Assembly (NCBI GenBank): GCA_902540275.1
Contig: CACBMB010000010.1
Location: 1-64,000 of the forward strand
DNA: 64,000 nt
Reading direction: 5' to 3'
Source: an uncultured Pelagibacteraceae bacterium
Lineage (GTDB): Bacteria; Pseudomonadota; Alphaproteobacteria; Pelagibacterales; Pelagibacteraceae
The stretch's first letter is position 1. Each line of letters opens with the position of its first letter. Below the pieces are notes generated by a model. It saw nothing but the letters and a program-made list of their open reading frames with translations, made no database searches and had not been told where the DNA came from. Positions 7,972 to 15,814 of the stretch are shown piece after piece. The position numbers were made by a program, and so were the translations under genes.

Positions 7972-9723
7972 TTATTCGACCGAAAGAACTCTTTCGTATT
8001 CTCTAAAATTTAGATCTCCTGATGCAATTAGTCTTCGACCCATATCTTGCATTTGTTGGAAACCTTCTTTTACAGCAATCTCTCTCAGTTCTGGAGTTGT
8101 TGCTTGTCTAAGTATTGCTTCTTTGATTGGTTTTGAAACCACTAAAATTTCGTAAATACCTTGTCTACCTTTATAACCTGTATTACTACATTTCGCACAA
8201 CCTTTTCCTTTTAAAGCTTTTACTCTGGATGCAAGCTCTGCTGAGAAACCTAAATCTTGTAGAACTTTTGGAGTAACATCTTCATCTGGAATTTTACACT
8301 CTTTACAATTTTTTCTAGCTAATCGTTGCGCAACAACTAATTGAGTTGCAGCACTTATCAAATAATCTGGTGTTCCCATATTCTGTAATCTAGTAATTGT
8401 ACTTGGGGCATCGTTCGTGTGAAGTGTACTAAATACTAAGTGACCTGTTAATGCAGCTTTCAAACCAATATCAACAGTTTCTTTATCTCGCATCTCTCCA
8501 ACTAATATTATTTCAGGGTCTTGTCTTAAAAAAGATCTCAATGCTGAGGCAAATGTTAAACCAATGTGATCTTTAATTTGAACCTGTCCCACTCCATCTA
8601 GTTCATATTCAACTGGGTCTTCAGCAGTTAATATATTTAAATGAGGTTTGCTAACTTCTTTTAATATACTGTATAGCGTTGTTGATTTTCCAGAACCAGT
8701 TGGTCCCGTAACTAAAATTAGTCCTTGTGTAGAATGAATAGCTTTTCTCAAACTCTTAAGATCTTGATCTTCAAAATTTAATTGCTCAAGGGTAATATCA
8801 CCTGCATCTTTGTTAAGGATACGCATTACAATTCTTTCATTGTTTGCTGTAGGCAATATAGATAGACGAAGGTCAACAACTTTGTTTTCAATTTTAAAAT
8901 TTATTGCTCCGTCTTGAGGAAGTCTTCTCTCTGCAATATCTAATTTTCCCATAATTTTAAATCTTGTGACAACCGCGCCATAATTATCGTGAAGAAATTG
9001 TTTGTATTGTTCCTGTTCTTGAAGCATTCCATCTAATCTATATCTAACTCTCGAACTAAACCTATATGGTTCAATATGAATATCACTGACACCCATTTTA
9101 ATTGCTTCAGCTACAACTGCAGTACTAAATTTAATTACCTCTGACTCGTTTTCAATTGCTTCAATATCTTCTTCAGGTGCTTTTTCTAAAACCTCACCTG
9201 CATCACCTAAATCACTATCAAAAGTTTTTGTTTTTTTTCTATTCTCGTCTCTAATTGATGCAATAGTTACCTCATCAGCATCACTCGATATTCTTTCAAT
9301 GTATTCAGAAATATCAGTTATTTTTGCAGCATGAAGTTCAATATTTTTTTTTGTGATAGCTTTTAAATTTCTCATTAACCCAAGCTTAGAGCTATCTGGA
9401 ATTGCTATATGCAAAGTTTTTCCATCAATTTTAAATGGTGCTACAAAATTTACTTTTATATAGTTGGATGGAAGAACTGATTTTATTTCTTCTGTAATTT
9501 CAACTTTTTTTAAATCAACAATTTCTAAATTCTGTTCTTTAACAAGAAGATCAATTATGCTTTTTTCATCAGTTAATTTTAATTCAAAAATTGCATCGAT
9601 TTGTGACTTATTACTTTCAGTGCTAACCTTTTTGATATTAATTAAATCTTTTCCAGAAATAATGTCATTATCAATAAGAACGTTGACTAAATTAATTTCA
9701 CTCTCTCTACTTATTTTAAGCAT
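7972..9723 (-). CDS. pilB: Pilus extension ATPase PilB/MshE (GspE family)
   Basis: The 583-residue protein has an N-terminal MshEN/T2SSE_N-type domain (about 1-150), an acidic linker and the GspE ATPase core. The Walker A is GPTGSGKSTT near residue 345, the Asp box is ILTAEDPVEYELDG, the Walker B is DPEIILVGEMRD and the His box is TGHLVFSTLHTNDAPST. The zinc-binding cysteines CKEC and CAKC flank the end of the core, as in PilB/GspE and not in PilT. It powers pilin addition at the cytoplasmic face of PilC. The start ATG shares one base with the stop of the secretin gene (TAATG), so translation is coupled. The N-terminal domain type is known to bind c-di-GMP in some MshE proteins; I did not see a clear signature for that here. 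Confidence 0.95.
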   Translation of the reverse strand: MLKISRESEINLVNVLIDNDIISGKDLINIKKVSTESNKSQIDAIFELKLTDEKSIIDLLVKEQNLEIVDLKKVEITEEIKSVLPSNYIKVNFVAPFKIDGKTLHIAIPDSSKLGLMRNLKAITKKNIELHAAKITDISEYIERISSDADEVTIASIRDENRKKTKTFDSDLGDAGEVLEKAPEEDIEAIENESEVIKFSTAVVAEAIKMGVSDIHIEPYRFSSRVRYRLDGMLQEQEQYKQFLHDNYGAVVTRFKIMGKLDIAERRLPQDGAINFKIENKVVDLRLSILPTANNERIVMRILNKDAGDITLEQLNFEDQDLKSLRKAIHSTQGLILVTGPTGSGKSTTLYSILKEVSKPHLNILTAEDPVEYELDGVGQVQIKDHIGLTFASALRSFLRQDPEIILVGEMRDKETVDIGLKAALTGHLVFSTLHTNDAPSTITRLQNMGTPDYLISAATQLVVAQRLARKNCKECKIPDEDVTPKVLQDLGFSAELASRVKALKGKGCAKCSNTGYKGRQGIYEILVVSKPIKEAILRQATTPELREIAVKEGFQQMQDMGRRLIASGDLNFREYERVLSVE

Positions 9724-11267
9724 TATAAAATCCTTGGTGCTATAAACACTAATAATTCACTCATAGTATCAGCTTTTGAGTTACCCTGAAATAGTTTACC
9801 TACAACAGGCAATTTTTTAGCTCCAGGTACACCTGAGTTACTATTAGTAATTTGGTTCTTTTTAATACCACCAATTACTACAATATCACCGTCAGCTACT
9901 AAAAGCCTAGTATTTATCTCCATTTTGTTTACTCCTACCGCAGCCCCTGTTCTATTTGGTGTATCGTTAGTTACCTGAATTTCAAGCATTACATTTCCGT
10001 CTCCAATAATATTTGGTGTAACAATTAATTTCAAATTAGCATCAATTAATGTATCTGCTCCTTCACCTCCCGATAAAGGAATTTGTTCACCCTGAGTGAT
10101 ACTTGCTACTTGGTTATCAAGAGTAAATAGTTTTGGATTTGATATAGTTTTTCCTAAACCCTGAGTTTCTAAAGCATCCAACTGAAGTTTAAGAACCCAT
10201 GATCCTGTTCTTTTTAATATTCCAATTCCACTCGTTCCACCTACTGAAAAATTATATAAATTATCTGTTCCCGCATTGGTAGTGAAAGCTGCTGTACCAT
10301 CGGTTATAGAAGCACCATCTCCACTTGCTGCACCAACAGAACTACCTCCTGCGGTTCCTCCAACTCTTATACTTTTTCTAGTATAAGCAGCTCCTAAAGC
10401 ATTTCCTAAGGCTTGTTCAAAATTTGAGCTTGCTTCAACTATGAATGCTTCAATTAAAACTTGTCTAGTTCTTTTATCTATTTCTCTTATAACTTTATCA
10501 ACAATATCTAAATCTTTTTCTTTTCCTCTAACAATTATTGATCTAGTTGTTTTTTCCTCTGTGACTTGAATAGGTATAAAACTTCCCGTAGTTCCTGAAG
10601 ATGTAAATAGCTCAGTGATTGTAGCTTTGGCCTCAGCAGGAGTTATATAATAAAGTTTGAATATCTCAGATAGTATTGGCTCAACAGAATCTTCTAATTC
10701 CACTTTTTTTTTTACAGCAGATGCTCTAGCTGATTTATAACTTTCTTGAGAAGTTAAATTTGCAGGAGTTGAAACTCTTATAATGTTATTAGCTACATCA
10801 ATGTCAGCTGCATAACTTTTCATATCTAAAAGAGCATTGAAAGCTTTATCCCAAGGAACATTACTTAATTCAGCGCTGATTGAACCTGCAACTTCGTCTC
10901 CAACTAATATATTGATCTCACCAACATCTGCCATTAGTCCCATTGCTTCTTTAAAATCTAAATTTTGAAATCTAAATGTAACCTTTTGCTTTAAAGACTC
11001 GTATTCATCTGAAATTAATAAATAATTCTTTTCTTTAACTGAAGAAATCTGTTTTCTTTTTTCAAGTTTAATTATATCTCCTTCAACAGGCACTGGTCCC
11101 ATTTCAGCGCTTTTATCTAATTCTTGTTGTCCAAGTTTTTTTACATCTTGTTTAATTAAAGGTGTGTCATGCTTAAATCCTTTTTTTGCATATTTTTGAG
11201 CACATCCTGTTAAAACTAATAATGCCATTGAAAAAATTATTGAGAATATTTTAATTTTTGAAATCAT
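9723..11267 (-). CDS. mshL: Outer-membrane secretin, MshL/PilQ family lipoprotein
   Basis: The 514-residue protein has a lipoprotein signal with the lipobox LTGC (Cys22). An N-terminal secretin/TonB short domain follows around residues 100-165 (RFQNLDFKEAMGLMADVGEINILVG and NIIRVS). Next is an N1-type repeat with TTRSIIVRGKEKDLDIVDKVI, and the secretin core ends with LLVADGDIVVIGGIKKN and LPVVGKLFQG, both hallmarks of the family. It forms the gated outer-membrane pore for the pilus. PilQ of classical type IVa systems is not usually a lipoprotein, whereas MshL is, and together with the gene order this supports an MSHA-like machine. The gene starts 2 bases after pilP. Confidence 0.94.
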   Translation of the reverse strand: MISKIKIFSIIFSMALLVLTGCAQKYAKKGFKHDTPLIKQDVKKLGQQELDKSAEMGPVPVEGDIIKLEKRKQISSVKEKNYLLISDEYESLKQKVTFRFQNLDFKEAMGLMADVGEINILVGDEVAGSISAELSNVPWDKAFNALLDMKSYAADIDVANNIIRVSTPANLTSQESYKSARASAVKKKVELEDSVEPILSEIFKLYYITPAEAKATITELFTSSGTTGSFIPIQVTEEKTTRSIIVRGKEKDLDIVDKVIREIDKRTRQVLIEAFIVEASSNFEQALGNALGAAYTRKSIRVGGTAGGSSVGAASGDGASITDGTAAFTTNAGTDNLYNFSVGGTSGIGILKRTGSWVLKLQLDALETQGLGKTISNPKLFTLDNQVASITQGEQIPLSGGEGADTLIDANLKLIVTPNIIGDGNVMLEIQVTNDTPNRTGAAVGVNKMEINTRLLVADGDIVVIGGIKKNQITNSNSGVPGAKKLPVVGKLFQGNSKADTMSELLVFIAPRIL

Positions 11268-11269
11268 GG

Positions 11270-11773
11270 TTATCTCGCCCTCTCAATAATTTGATTTTTA
11301 AAATTAATTACCATTAAACTTTCATTATTTTCAAAAACTGCTTCTTTATTATTCAAACCCACTAATTGTACTCCGGGACTTAATTCTTCAAATAAACCTA
11401 AAGTGATGACATCACCATTCTCATTTACTAATGAAACAAAACCTTTATCATCAGCAGATGCCATAACACCAACTAATTTGAATTTAGATAAGCTCATCAT
11501 GCTTTTTGGGTCTTCTGAATTATTCATTACAACTTGATTTCCTCCAGATAAAGAACCGTCTCCAGCAAATGGATCATTTAAAGGTAAAGGCTCTTCTTTA
11601 CCTATTTCAGAAGATATATTTGCTTGAGTAGTAGCTTGCTTGATTTTAATTTGTTTATTTATCTCTTTTGCTTTTTCAATAATGTTTTGCTCGGTATCGT
11701 GACTATCGGCAAAAGAATAGCTCCAGAAAAATAAGCTTATTAGTGTTAATGTTACGATCCTATAAAAATTCAT
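11270..11773 (-). CDS. PilP/MshK-like periplasmic protein
   Basis: The 167-residue product has a signal peptide (about 1-22, ending SYSFADS), a disordered linker, and the PilP/GspC-type motif LNDPFAG (Asn66-Phe69). It ends with a small beta domain containing KLVGVMASADDKGFVSLVN and VITLGLFEELSPGVQLV. PilP-type proteins connect the PilN/PilO inner-membrane complex to the secretin. There is no lipobox, so it is either soluble in the periplasm or membrane-anchored by an uncleaved signal. Its start overlaps the end of the PilO gene by 14 bases and it is followed directly by the secretin gene, which is the normal order. Confidence 0.8.
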   Translation of the reverse strand: MNFYRIVTLTLISLFFWSYSFADSHDTEQNIIEKAKEINKQIKIKQATTQANISSEIGKEEPLPLNDPFAGDGSLSGGNQVVMNNSEDPKSMMSLSKFKLVGVMASADDKGFVSLVNENGDVITLGLFEELSPGVQLVGLNNKEAVFENNESLMVINFKNQIIERAR

Positions 11774-12461
11774 CAGGTAAACCTACTATAGTTAATGTCC
11801 CTTTTACTTTTATCGCACCAGTTGAATCCCCTTTTACAACACTTATGGACTCTTTGTCAAAATTTAACATTTTATTTGATAAAGAAAGGGCTCTTTTAAA
11901 CTTAATATAACCAATAAAACTGCCATCTATTTCGAACTGAACAGGAATTAAAAAATAAGCTGTTTTATTTCCAGCTTTAGTTTGGGTTTTTTTCTTCCCT
12001 TTTTTCTTTTTCTTCTTTTTCTTTTTCTTCTTTCCACCTTTTTCTGAAAATACAGCTGAACTCAAAATTGGCTTGATTTCCTTTTTTTCTATTTTTGTAA
12101 TCACAAGATCATTTGCACCAGCAAACTCACTTAATGTTTGATAAAGACCTTCAACTTCTGCTTTGGTGTGGAATAAACTAGAGTAATTTTCGTATTGAGG
12201 TGTTAGTTTTTTAATTTTAGCTTTCATTGATTTAATATCTTTTAAATTTTTTTGTATCTGGTCCTTTTTTTTATTCATGTCATCTAATTGTGCTTTTTTC
12301 TTATTAACGATCGGATTAATTATCGCGTAATAGATGATCAAAAATAGTAATAAACCACCGACACCAATACCTATTTTGATTAAAGTTTTTTTATCTGCAA
12401 ATTTTAATATTTGATTTTTTATGTCCTCTAAGTTCAAATTTTTTAAATCAATATTAGCCAT
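11760..12461 (-). CDS. PilO/MshJ-like inner-membrane alignment protein with poly-lysine insert
   Basis: The 233-residue protein has a short cytoplasmic N terminus, one membrane segment at about residues 29-49 (IKIGIGVGGLLLFLIIYYAII), a coiled coil with KKKDQIQKNL (about 52-90) and a periplasmic PilO-like ferredoxin fold. The PilO motif is seen in SLFHTKAEVEGLYQTLSEFA and FLIPVQFEIDGSFIGYIKF. Unusually, residues 144-158 hold eleven lysines in a row, a glycine and three more lysines. The codons are mixed AAA/AAG, so this is not a simple base-run slip. It forms the inner-membrane complex with PilN and PilP. It starts one base after the PilM/N fusion gene ends. Confidence 0.85.
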   Translation of the reverse strand: MANIDLKNLNLEDIKNQILKFADKKTLIKIGIGVGGLLLFLIIYYAIINPIVNKKKAQLDDMNKKKDQIQKNLKDIKSMKAKIKKLTPQYENYSSLFHTKAEVEGLYQTLSEFAGANDLVITKIEKKEIKPILSSAVFSEKGGKKKKKKKKKKKGKKKTQTKAGNKTAYFLIPVQFEIDGSFIGYIKFKRALSLSNKMLNFDKESISVVKGDSTGAIKVKGTLTIVGLPDEFL

Positions 12462-12462
12462 T

Positions 12463-14916
12463 TTAACCTTTCTTTATTTTTACAAAAACTCTAAAACCTT
12501 TCATTGTTGCTCCTCCTTTTGTACTTTTTGGAAGTCGCATAGATGATAAAGATGCTTGTTCAATTAATTTTTGTTTTCCTAAATTTTCAATAAATTTTAA
12601 GATATCCTGATCGCTCGCTGCGATACCTTGTATAGTTATTCTATCAGAACCATTAAAATCTACTTTATCAAATTTTACTCTCGTCGGTACACTTGAGGCT
12701 ATTTGTGCAAGTACTCTGTAAGTTAATTCTTTGTTAGATTTTAATGAGTTGCTTAATTTTAAAGATGTTTCAATTATACTCAATTCTTTTTTAACATCTT
12801 TTTTTTGTTTTACAGATTTTTTATGTTCAACTTTAATTTGTGCATAATTAGTTAATTTTTTATTATAAGATAAGATATTCCAAAATGATAAAGTAAATAA
12901 AATTAAGTAAATCCCAGCAACTAACCCAACTGCCCCTTTAAAAGCAAAACTCGAAATTGCTTTCATTTTTTTTTGTTTCATCATACTTGATCTGTCTGGA
13001 AGCAAGTTTATATTTTTCACAGCTGTTACAAATTTGTAATAACCAAAAACGTCTAGTTTTCTAAAGGCTAAACCAATAGCAGTTGTTAGATATGATTTAT
13101 TTTGTTTTTGATCTAAAATTTGTTGATATTGACTTGGAATTTTTAATCCTTCAGTTGGATCAAAAGTATTAAAACCAATATTTAATAAAAACTTTCTAAA
13201 ACTACCTAAATATTCATCTATATTTTCTAAATCAGATACTACTTTGATATTTCTAATTCTCTTTTCATATTTAGTTTCAAAATCTTGTATTGCTTGTTTA
13301 ACTTGAGTGACATATCTTCTAACTAAAGCCTCTTTTTCTTCTGCATCTTGAGACTCTTGTAAAATCTTTCTGTCTTGTCCTCTTATAAATATGTCAGTAA
13401 TAATTGGGTTATTATCATAAAGTATCATCAAATAATTTTCGTCTAATCCAAATTCTAACACTGCAGTTAAATTAGCGTCCTCAGTTTTATTCGTTAGTTG
13501 ATTTACTTGATCTACTGCAGATTTTAGAGCAAAACATTTTACATCAATAATAACAGGATTGAGCCCTGCATTTTTGATAATATTAGTATAACTATTAATA
13601 TCTGTTAATTTGGAAGCCACAAACAAAATATCCATAGTGTTATCTTTTTGATTTCTGTTAATTACTTGGTGAAAAATAGAATAATCTTCTAAGTTATCTG
13701 TCAATTGAACCAAATTTTCCCATAATGAGTTTGTTTCAATTGCTTTTTGTAATTCTTCATCTTTCATTAATGGAGCAGTAACTACTCTTATAATTGCACT
13801 AGTAACAGGAATAGCAATTGCAGCATTTGGAGTGCTTATCTTTGATTTTTGAATAGCAAGAGTTAATTCCTGTGAAAATTTATCTGAATTTTCAATTGGT
13901 GTACTATCATCAGTAATATCAACAGGATGAGTATAAAATTTATCTAATACCCATTGATTTGCTTTATTACTTGAAATTTGTACTAATCTAATTTCATTAT
14001 TATAAAGTTGAACTCCTAAGATTTCTTCTCCTTGTATTGATGATTTTCCTAACTTGGATTTAAAAAAACTTTCAAATTTTGTTTTAAATCCTCCAATCTT
14101 ACCTTTGTTGAATGAAGATAAAGAAGGTTTAGATAAATTTTTTGGAAAGGATGGTTTTTTTAATTTAATTTCTTTTAATTTTCCAAAAATACTTGCAAGT
14201 TTATTTTTTGGTTCGTCTTGTTTTTGTGTTTCAGTATTTTCATTTGAGACAACAGCTGTCACTGGCTCTTGATTTTGATTATTATCTATTTGATTTGTTG
14301 TCTGAGCTTCTGTTGAAGTAGATTGTAAATTAACTTGTTCTTCAGTTTTTGTTTCTTTTTCTTCGGGTTGAGTTTGATTTTCAACATTTTTTACTTCTTC
14401 ACTTTGTTTTTTTAATTTTTCACTTTCTAAGTGAACATCATCAAACCATTTTTCTAAAATAGGTATAGCTTCTTCTAGATTTGTAGTACCTGAAGATGAA
14501 ATTTTCTGTTTTCCGTCTATATAAAGTCTTCCAACCCAATTCTTTGATTTCAACTCCCCTTTATATTTGTCCTGTCTTACATATATATGTAGTCTTCCAT
14601 CTTTTTTATGAATAACTTGATGACCAGATCCCCCATTTTCCTCTTTTTTCTCAGTTGTATCCTCTGAAACTTGTTTATTTTCATTAATTTGATTATCGTT
14701 TTGAATTTCCTGGGAGCTTGTGTCGGTATTTTCAGTTGCACCACTCTGATTGTCATCATTTTTTTCATCTGAAGATGCCAATGTCTGCGATTGATCATTA
14801 TTTTGATCTTCTACACCTCCAGGTTGATTATTTTCATCAACTTTAGGTTGATTATTGTCCTCAGAAGGTGGCACACCTTCATTTATATTTTTTTTATCGT
14901 CTTCGTTGTCACTCAT
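12463..14916 (-). CDS. PilM-PilN (MshI-like) fusion with acidic and Arm-type N-terminal region
   Basis: The 817-residue protein has four parts. Residues 1-98 are low-complexity, rich in Asp/Asn/Gln/Glu. Residues about 100-170 form a small domain with NWVGRLYIDGKQKISSSGTT and then EEAIPILEKWFDD, which resembles the Arm-type DNA-binding domain at the front of phage-type integrases. A second acidic linker and a basic patch (KLKEIKLKKPSFPKNLSKPS) follow. Residues about 295-580 are a PilM-type actin-like ATPase (GEEILGVQLYNNEIRLVQIS, PVTSAIIRVVTAPLM). Residues about 640-817 are PilN, with KNINLLPDRSSM before a membrane segment near 660-680 and a periplasmic coiled coil and domain. PilM recruits motors in the cytoplasm and PilN crosses the membrane. 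It is the first gene of the assembly operon. The PilM and PilN calls are firm; the DNA-binding call is tentative. Confidence 0.85.
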   Translation of the reverse strand: MSDNEDDKKNINEGVPPSEDNNQPKVDENNQPGGVEDQNNDQSQTLASSDEKNDDNQSGATENTDTSSQEIQNDNQINENKQVSEDTTEKKEENGGSGHQVIHKKDGRLHIYVRQDKYKGELKSKNWVGRLYIDGKQKISSSGTTNLEEAIPILEKWFDDVHLESEKLKKQSEEVKNVENQTQPEEKETKTEEQVNLQSTSTEAQTTNQIDNNQNQEPVTAVVSNENTETQKQDEPKNKLASIFGKLKEIKLKKPSFPKNLSKPSLSSFNKGKIGGFKTKFESFFKSKLGKSSIQGEEILGVQLYNNEIRLVQISSNKANQWVLDKFYTHPVDITDDSTPIENSDKFSQELTLAIQKSKISTPNAAIAIPVTSAIIRVVTAPLMKDEELQKAIETNSLWENLVQLTDNLEDYSIFHQVINRNQKDNTMDILFVASKLTDINSYTNIIKNAGLNPVIIDVKCFALKSAVDQVNQLTNKTEDANLTAVLEFGLDENYLMILYDNNPIITDIFIRGQDRKILQESQDAEEKEALVRRYVTQVKQAIQDFETKYEKRIRNIKVVSDLENIDEYLGSFRKFLLNIGFNTFDPTEGLKIPSQYQQILDQKQNKSYLTTAIGLAFRKLDVFGYYKFVTAVKNINLLPDRSSMMKQKKMKAISSFAFKGAVGLVAGIYLILFTLSFWNILSYNKKLTNYAQIKVEHKKSVKQKKDVKKELSIIETSLKLSNSLKSNKELTYRVLAQIASSVPTRVKFDKVDFNGSDRITIQGIAASDQDILKFIENLGKQKLIEQASLSSMRLPKSTKGGATMKGFRVFVKIKKG

Positions 14917-14992
14917 AACGTCATAAATAATTTTTTCTCTAACACAATTTAACGAATCTCTAACACAAAAATAGAAAAATATCTAACACAAA

Positions 14993-14998
14993 ATTATA
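14993..14998 (-). promoter_or_regulatory. Probable -10 element for the pilus assembly operon
   Basis: The minus strand reads TATAAT at 14998 down to 14993, about 77 bases upstream of the PilM/N ATG, with no strong -35 box 17 bases further up (AAACTC). A weak -35 suggests an activator. The CTCAATATGG motif at 15009-15018 (minus strand) sits at the -35 side, and a copy of the TGTGTTAGA motif (14981-14990) would overlap the start of transcription. The two nearer copies then lie in the leader. Confidence 0.45.
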
Positions 14999-15027
14999 AG
15001 TTGCATGTCCATATTGAGTTTTTATAC

Positions 15028-15048
15028 AAAAAGTCAATAAAAACAACA
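15028..15048 (+). repeat. 21-base direct repeat, copy 1
   Basis: The 21 bases beginning AAAAAGTCAATAAAA recur at 15188-15208 with one mismatch (20 of 21 identical), exactly 160 bases further on. Both copies lie within the TGTGTTAGAG array, so this is a second class of repeated site in the same control region. Confidence 0.65.
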
Positions 15049-15107
15049 CTTTTTTAAAGATGATTCTTTTTACAAAGTTTCGAGTAAAATTTAATATTTT
15101 CTATTTT

Positions 15108-15143
15108 CTCTAACACAATTTTAAAAATTAAATTGTGTTAGAG
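15108..15143. repeat. 14-bp inverted repeat (hairpin) inside the array
   Basis: CTCTAACACAATTT at 15108-15121 is the exact complement of AAATTGTGTTAGAG at 15130-15143, leaving an 8-base loop. It consists of one motif copy in each direction with flanking A/T bases and is the centre of symmetry of the array. It could form a hairpin in RNA or be a palindromic protein site. Confidence 0.75.
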
Positions 15144-15187
15144 TTAAATCTAATTGTGTTAGAGTTTTATTTTAACTTAAAAAAACA

Positions 15188-15208
15188 AAAAAGTCAATAA
15201 AATCAACA
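15188..15208 (+). repeat. 21-base direct repeat, copy 2
   Basis: This is the partner of 15028-15048, differing by one base near its end. Beyond the array, the stretch 15272-15500 is extremely A/T-rich with no gene, hairpin or promoter that I can support. Confidence 0.65.
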
Positions 15209-15500
15209 ATAATCTTAATCTAATAAAAATAAACTATTTTTGTGTTAGAGTTTATTTTTTTTGTGTTAGAGAAATATTTTTTTAATAAAATTTCATGAAA
15301 AAAATCCTCATAACGTAAAAAAAAGATAAAATTTTGACAAAAATTATCTTTTCTATCAAGAATTGAATAAGTTTTTTACAAAAAATCTAATTTTTTCAAT
15401 TTTGAAGTGTAATTTATTATAATTTTAATTTTATTTAATCTAATTAAGAAAAAATTTTATTATTTTTATTTTATTTGAATAAAAACTTTATTTTTTTATT

Positions 15501-15803
15501 TTAATTAGGATTTCCTCTAATGTCTGTAGTTAATTCCTGATAAATCATTACAGAAATAGTATTTAAGTTCTGTACAACTCTTTCATAATCCCAAGATAGA
15601 TCAACATCGTTACAATTTAATTCTTTAAAGTAATATACTTCAGTCAATGGAAGCGCTGGTGTAATATCTGAAGCAATAACGTTAAGATTATTTGTTTTTC
15701 TCTCAATAGTAAAGTTGTATCTACAAACATTAGAAGTTGCCCAATATAAAAGTGAAGATATTATTATTGCAATAAAAATCATTACTTTACTTAAAGCAAA
15801 CAT
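15501..15803 (-). CDS. Small membrane-anchored protein of unknown function
   Basis: The 100-residue product has an N-terminal hydrophobic segment (SKVMIFIAIIISSLLYWATS, about residues 5-24) that could be an uncleaved anchor. The rest is predicted to lie in the periplasm and contains two cysteines (Cys27 and Cys59). I recognise no family. It starts 11 bases after the stop of the GAF-phosphatase gene and is probably co-transcribed with it, so it may serve the same signalling branch. It is the last gene before the motif array. Confidence 0.65.
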   Translation of the reverse strand: MFALSKVMIFIAIIISSLLYWATSNVCRYNFTIERKTNNLNVIASDITPALPLTEVYYFKELNCNDVDLSWDYERVVQNLNTISVMIYQELTTDIRGNPN

Positions 15804-15814
15804 AAGAAAACAAA

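Larger units (their letters stand above)
14937..15271. repeat. Eight-copy TTGTGTTAGAG motif array upstream of the pilus assembly operon
   Basis: Eight copies of CTCTAACACA or its complement TGTGTTAGAG lie in the only large intergenic gap. Four read as CTCTAACACA on the plus strand (14937-14946, 14958-14967, 14981-14990 with the first base changed, 15108-15117). Four read as TGTGTTAGAG (15134-15143, 15155-15164, 15241-15250, 15262-15271). Within three pairs the start-to-start distance is exactly 21 bases (14937/14958, 15134/15155, 15241/15262), two turns of DNA, so a bound dimer would see both copies on one face. The nearest copy ends 21 bases before the PilM/N ATG. The layout fits a cooperative protein-binding control region; an RNA-level role is also possible because three copies lie in the likely leader. 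Confidence 0.8.

Noticed and set aside
12000..12045. Frameshift or homopolymer error in the PilO lysine run
   Set aside because: Codons are mixed AAA/AAG and the frame on both sides is PilO-like, so the run is genuine coding sequence.
14407..14619. Integrase or mobile-element remnant fused to PilM/N
   Set aside because: There is no catalytic integrase domain, no attachment-site duplication and no mobile genes around; only the small N-terminal domain shows a resemblance.
14937..15271. CRISPR-like array
   Set aside because: The repeats are only about 10-14 bases, occur in both directions and have unequal spacing with A/T-rich filler; no cas genes are near.
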